A stretch of 5,947 nucleotides of DNA, taken from contig JABZGO010000122.1 of NCBI GenBank assembly GCA_015259305.1, positions 1 to 5,947 on the forward strand. The letters run 5' to 3'. How positions within the stretch are numbered: the first letter of the stretch is position 1; every line of letters starts with the position of its first letter. The translations under genes and the position numbers were made by a program. The notes below the pieces were generated by a model. It ran no database searches. It was not told the origin of the DNA and saw only the letters and a list, made by a program, of their open reading frames with translations. Shown here piece by piece: positions 5,425-5,947 of this stretch. Source of the DNA: Alloprevotella tannerae. Lineage in GTDB: Bacteria; Bacteroidota; Bacteroidia; Bacteroidales; Bacteroidaceae.

Positions 5425-5512
5425 GTCTCTACACGTTGAGATGAGCGTCTCTGCCCGTTGAGACACGAGTCTCTGCGCGTTGAGACGATTGTATCTACAC
5501 GCAGAGACATCA
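5425..5512. repeat. Array C: four 22-bp tandem palindromic units, last one inverted
   Basis: GTCTCT (GTATCT in the last) begins at 5425, 5447, 5469 and 5491, each exactly 22 bp apart. The core GTCTCTGCGCGTTGAGAC (18 bp, arms GTCTC/GAGAC) is followed by a 4-bp variable spacer (GAGC, ACGA, GATT). Unit 4 fits the reverse complement of unit 3 better (15 of 18 positions) than its direct form (13 of 18), so it appears inverted. Total length is 88 bp, the same as array A, and the core-plus-spacer plan is the same, although the sequence is unrelated. It is not a CRISPR, because the spacers are only 4 bp. Confidence 0.85.
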
Positions 5513-5551
5513 TTTTGGCGCTTTGAAAATAAATTGACATTACTGAGCGAA

Positions 5552-5857
5552 CTAAGACTCAACGACTAAAATGTTGCAAATTGCATTGTAGACTTTTCGC
5601 GCCTTATGGTCGGTCGTACCCTCAAACTTGAAAATCTTATGGGCAAGTTTCAGGTGGAAAGACTTTCCGTTATGGTATGATCAATCGTAGGACTTCGCAA
5701 GGCATCTTCTTTTGGGGTTGTTCGGCAAACGGCTTGAAAGTGAAAAATAGGTGTGGCTGATTTTGAATGAGCATATAAGCCGATAGAACAAAGGCGTCAT
5801 GGAGAGTAGTCGTCGCGAGTTGGTTTTCGAAGGGACTGGTTCGTGACAAACCTTCAT
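5552..5857 (-). pseudogene. Unrecognised 102-codon frame with one in-frame TGA
   Basis: An ATG at 5855-5857 opens a 58-codon frame (MKVCHEPVPSKTNSRRLLSM, then SKISHTYFSL-like serine-rich sequence, ending RRCLAKSYD) that stops at TGA 5681-5683. Without a shift, the same frame stays open for 42 further codons, SYHNGKSFHLKLAHKIFKFE and TTDHKARKVYNAICNILVVES, to TAG at 5552-5554. The second half looks more protein-like than the first. I do not recognise a family, and no promoter is evident upstream. It may be a decayed gene or a chance frame in a repeated intergenic sequence. Confidence 0.22.
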
Positions 5858-5920
5858 AAACGAATGTCTCTTCTTATGTCTGCTTCAAGCTTAGCTTGGG
5901 CGGCTTGGGCCTTTGGCTGT

Positions 5921-5947
5921 GAAAGGAGACCTTTGCAAAATAAGGAG
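5921..5947 (+). other. Possible insertion-sequence end at the right edge
   Basis: The window closes with GGAGACCTTTGCAAAATAAG, which resembles from memory the terminal repeats of IS5-type elements in Bacteroidales. It contains AAAGG-AGA-CCTTT (5922-5934). No transposase or second end is inside the window, so this is only a pointer to what may follow. Confidence 0.25.

Overview
The window looks like chromosomal DNA from a member of the Bacteroidetes, most likely order Bacteroidales and plausibly a Porphyromonas-type genome. The evidence is several promoters of the Bacteroidetes form (TTTG, 19-20 nt, TAnnTTTG), no strong Shine-Dalgarno sequences before the starts, an HU-like protein of the long HU-HIG type, and an IS1380-family element. 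The genus assignment is an inference from general recollection, not from any search.

Gene density is very low. Three ordinary genes are recognisable: a family 2 glycosyltransferase cut by the left edge (minus strand, 1-541), an HU-HIG DNA-binding protein (plus, 942-1379) with a clear promoter and a strong intrinsic terminator, and a small TfoX/Sxy N-terminal-domain protein (minus, 4406-4732). The first two are divergently transcribed from a 400-bp intergenic region.

The stretch 1703-3012 is a genetic scar. A DUF262/DUF1524 (GmrSD-like) nuclease gene survives only as its C-terminal part, interrupted by an in-frame TGA. Its 5' side is cut by an 809-bp IS1380-derived element (2204-3012). That element keeps both terminal inverted repeats, the transposase start and the transposase C-terminus, but has lost the catalytic core in an internal deletion.

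The rest (1440-1700, 3013-4405, 4740-5947) is mostly non-coding and repeat-rich. The strongest unexplained signal is three short arrays (1461-1548, 3411-3520, 5425-5512). Each is built on exactly 22-bp steps, each has a different sequence, and two consist of an 18-bp hyphenated palindrome plus a 4-bp variable spacer. There is also an ~80-bp tandem repeat at 4033-4217. A probable gene fragment of 66 codons lies directly upstream of tfoX behind a good promoter, and a possible degraded reading frame lies near the right edge. No tRNA, rRNA or CRISPR array was found. The genes do not form an obvious pathway; the window reads as an accessory, rearrangement-prone intergenic zone between housekeeping-type genes.
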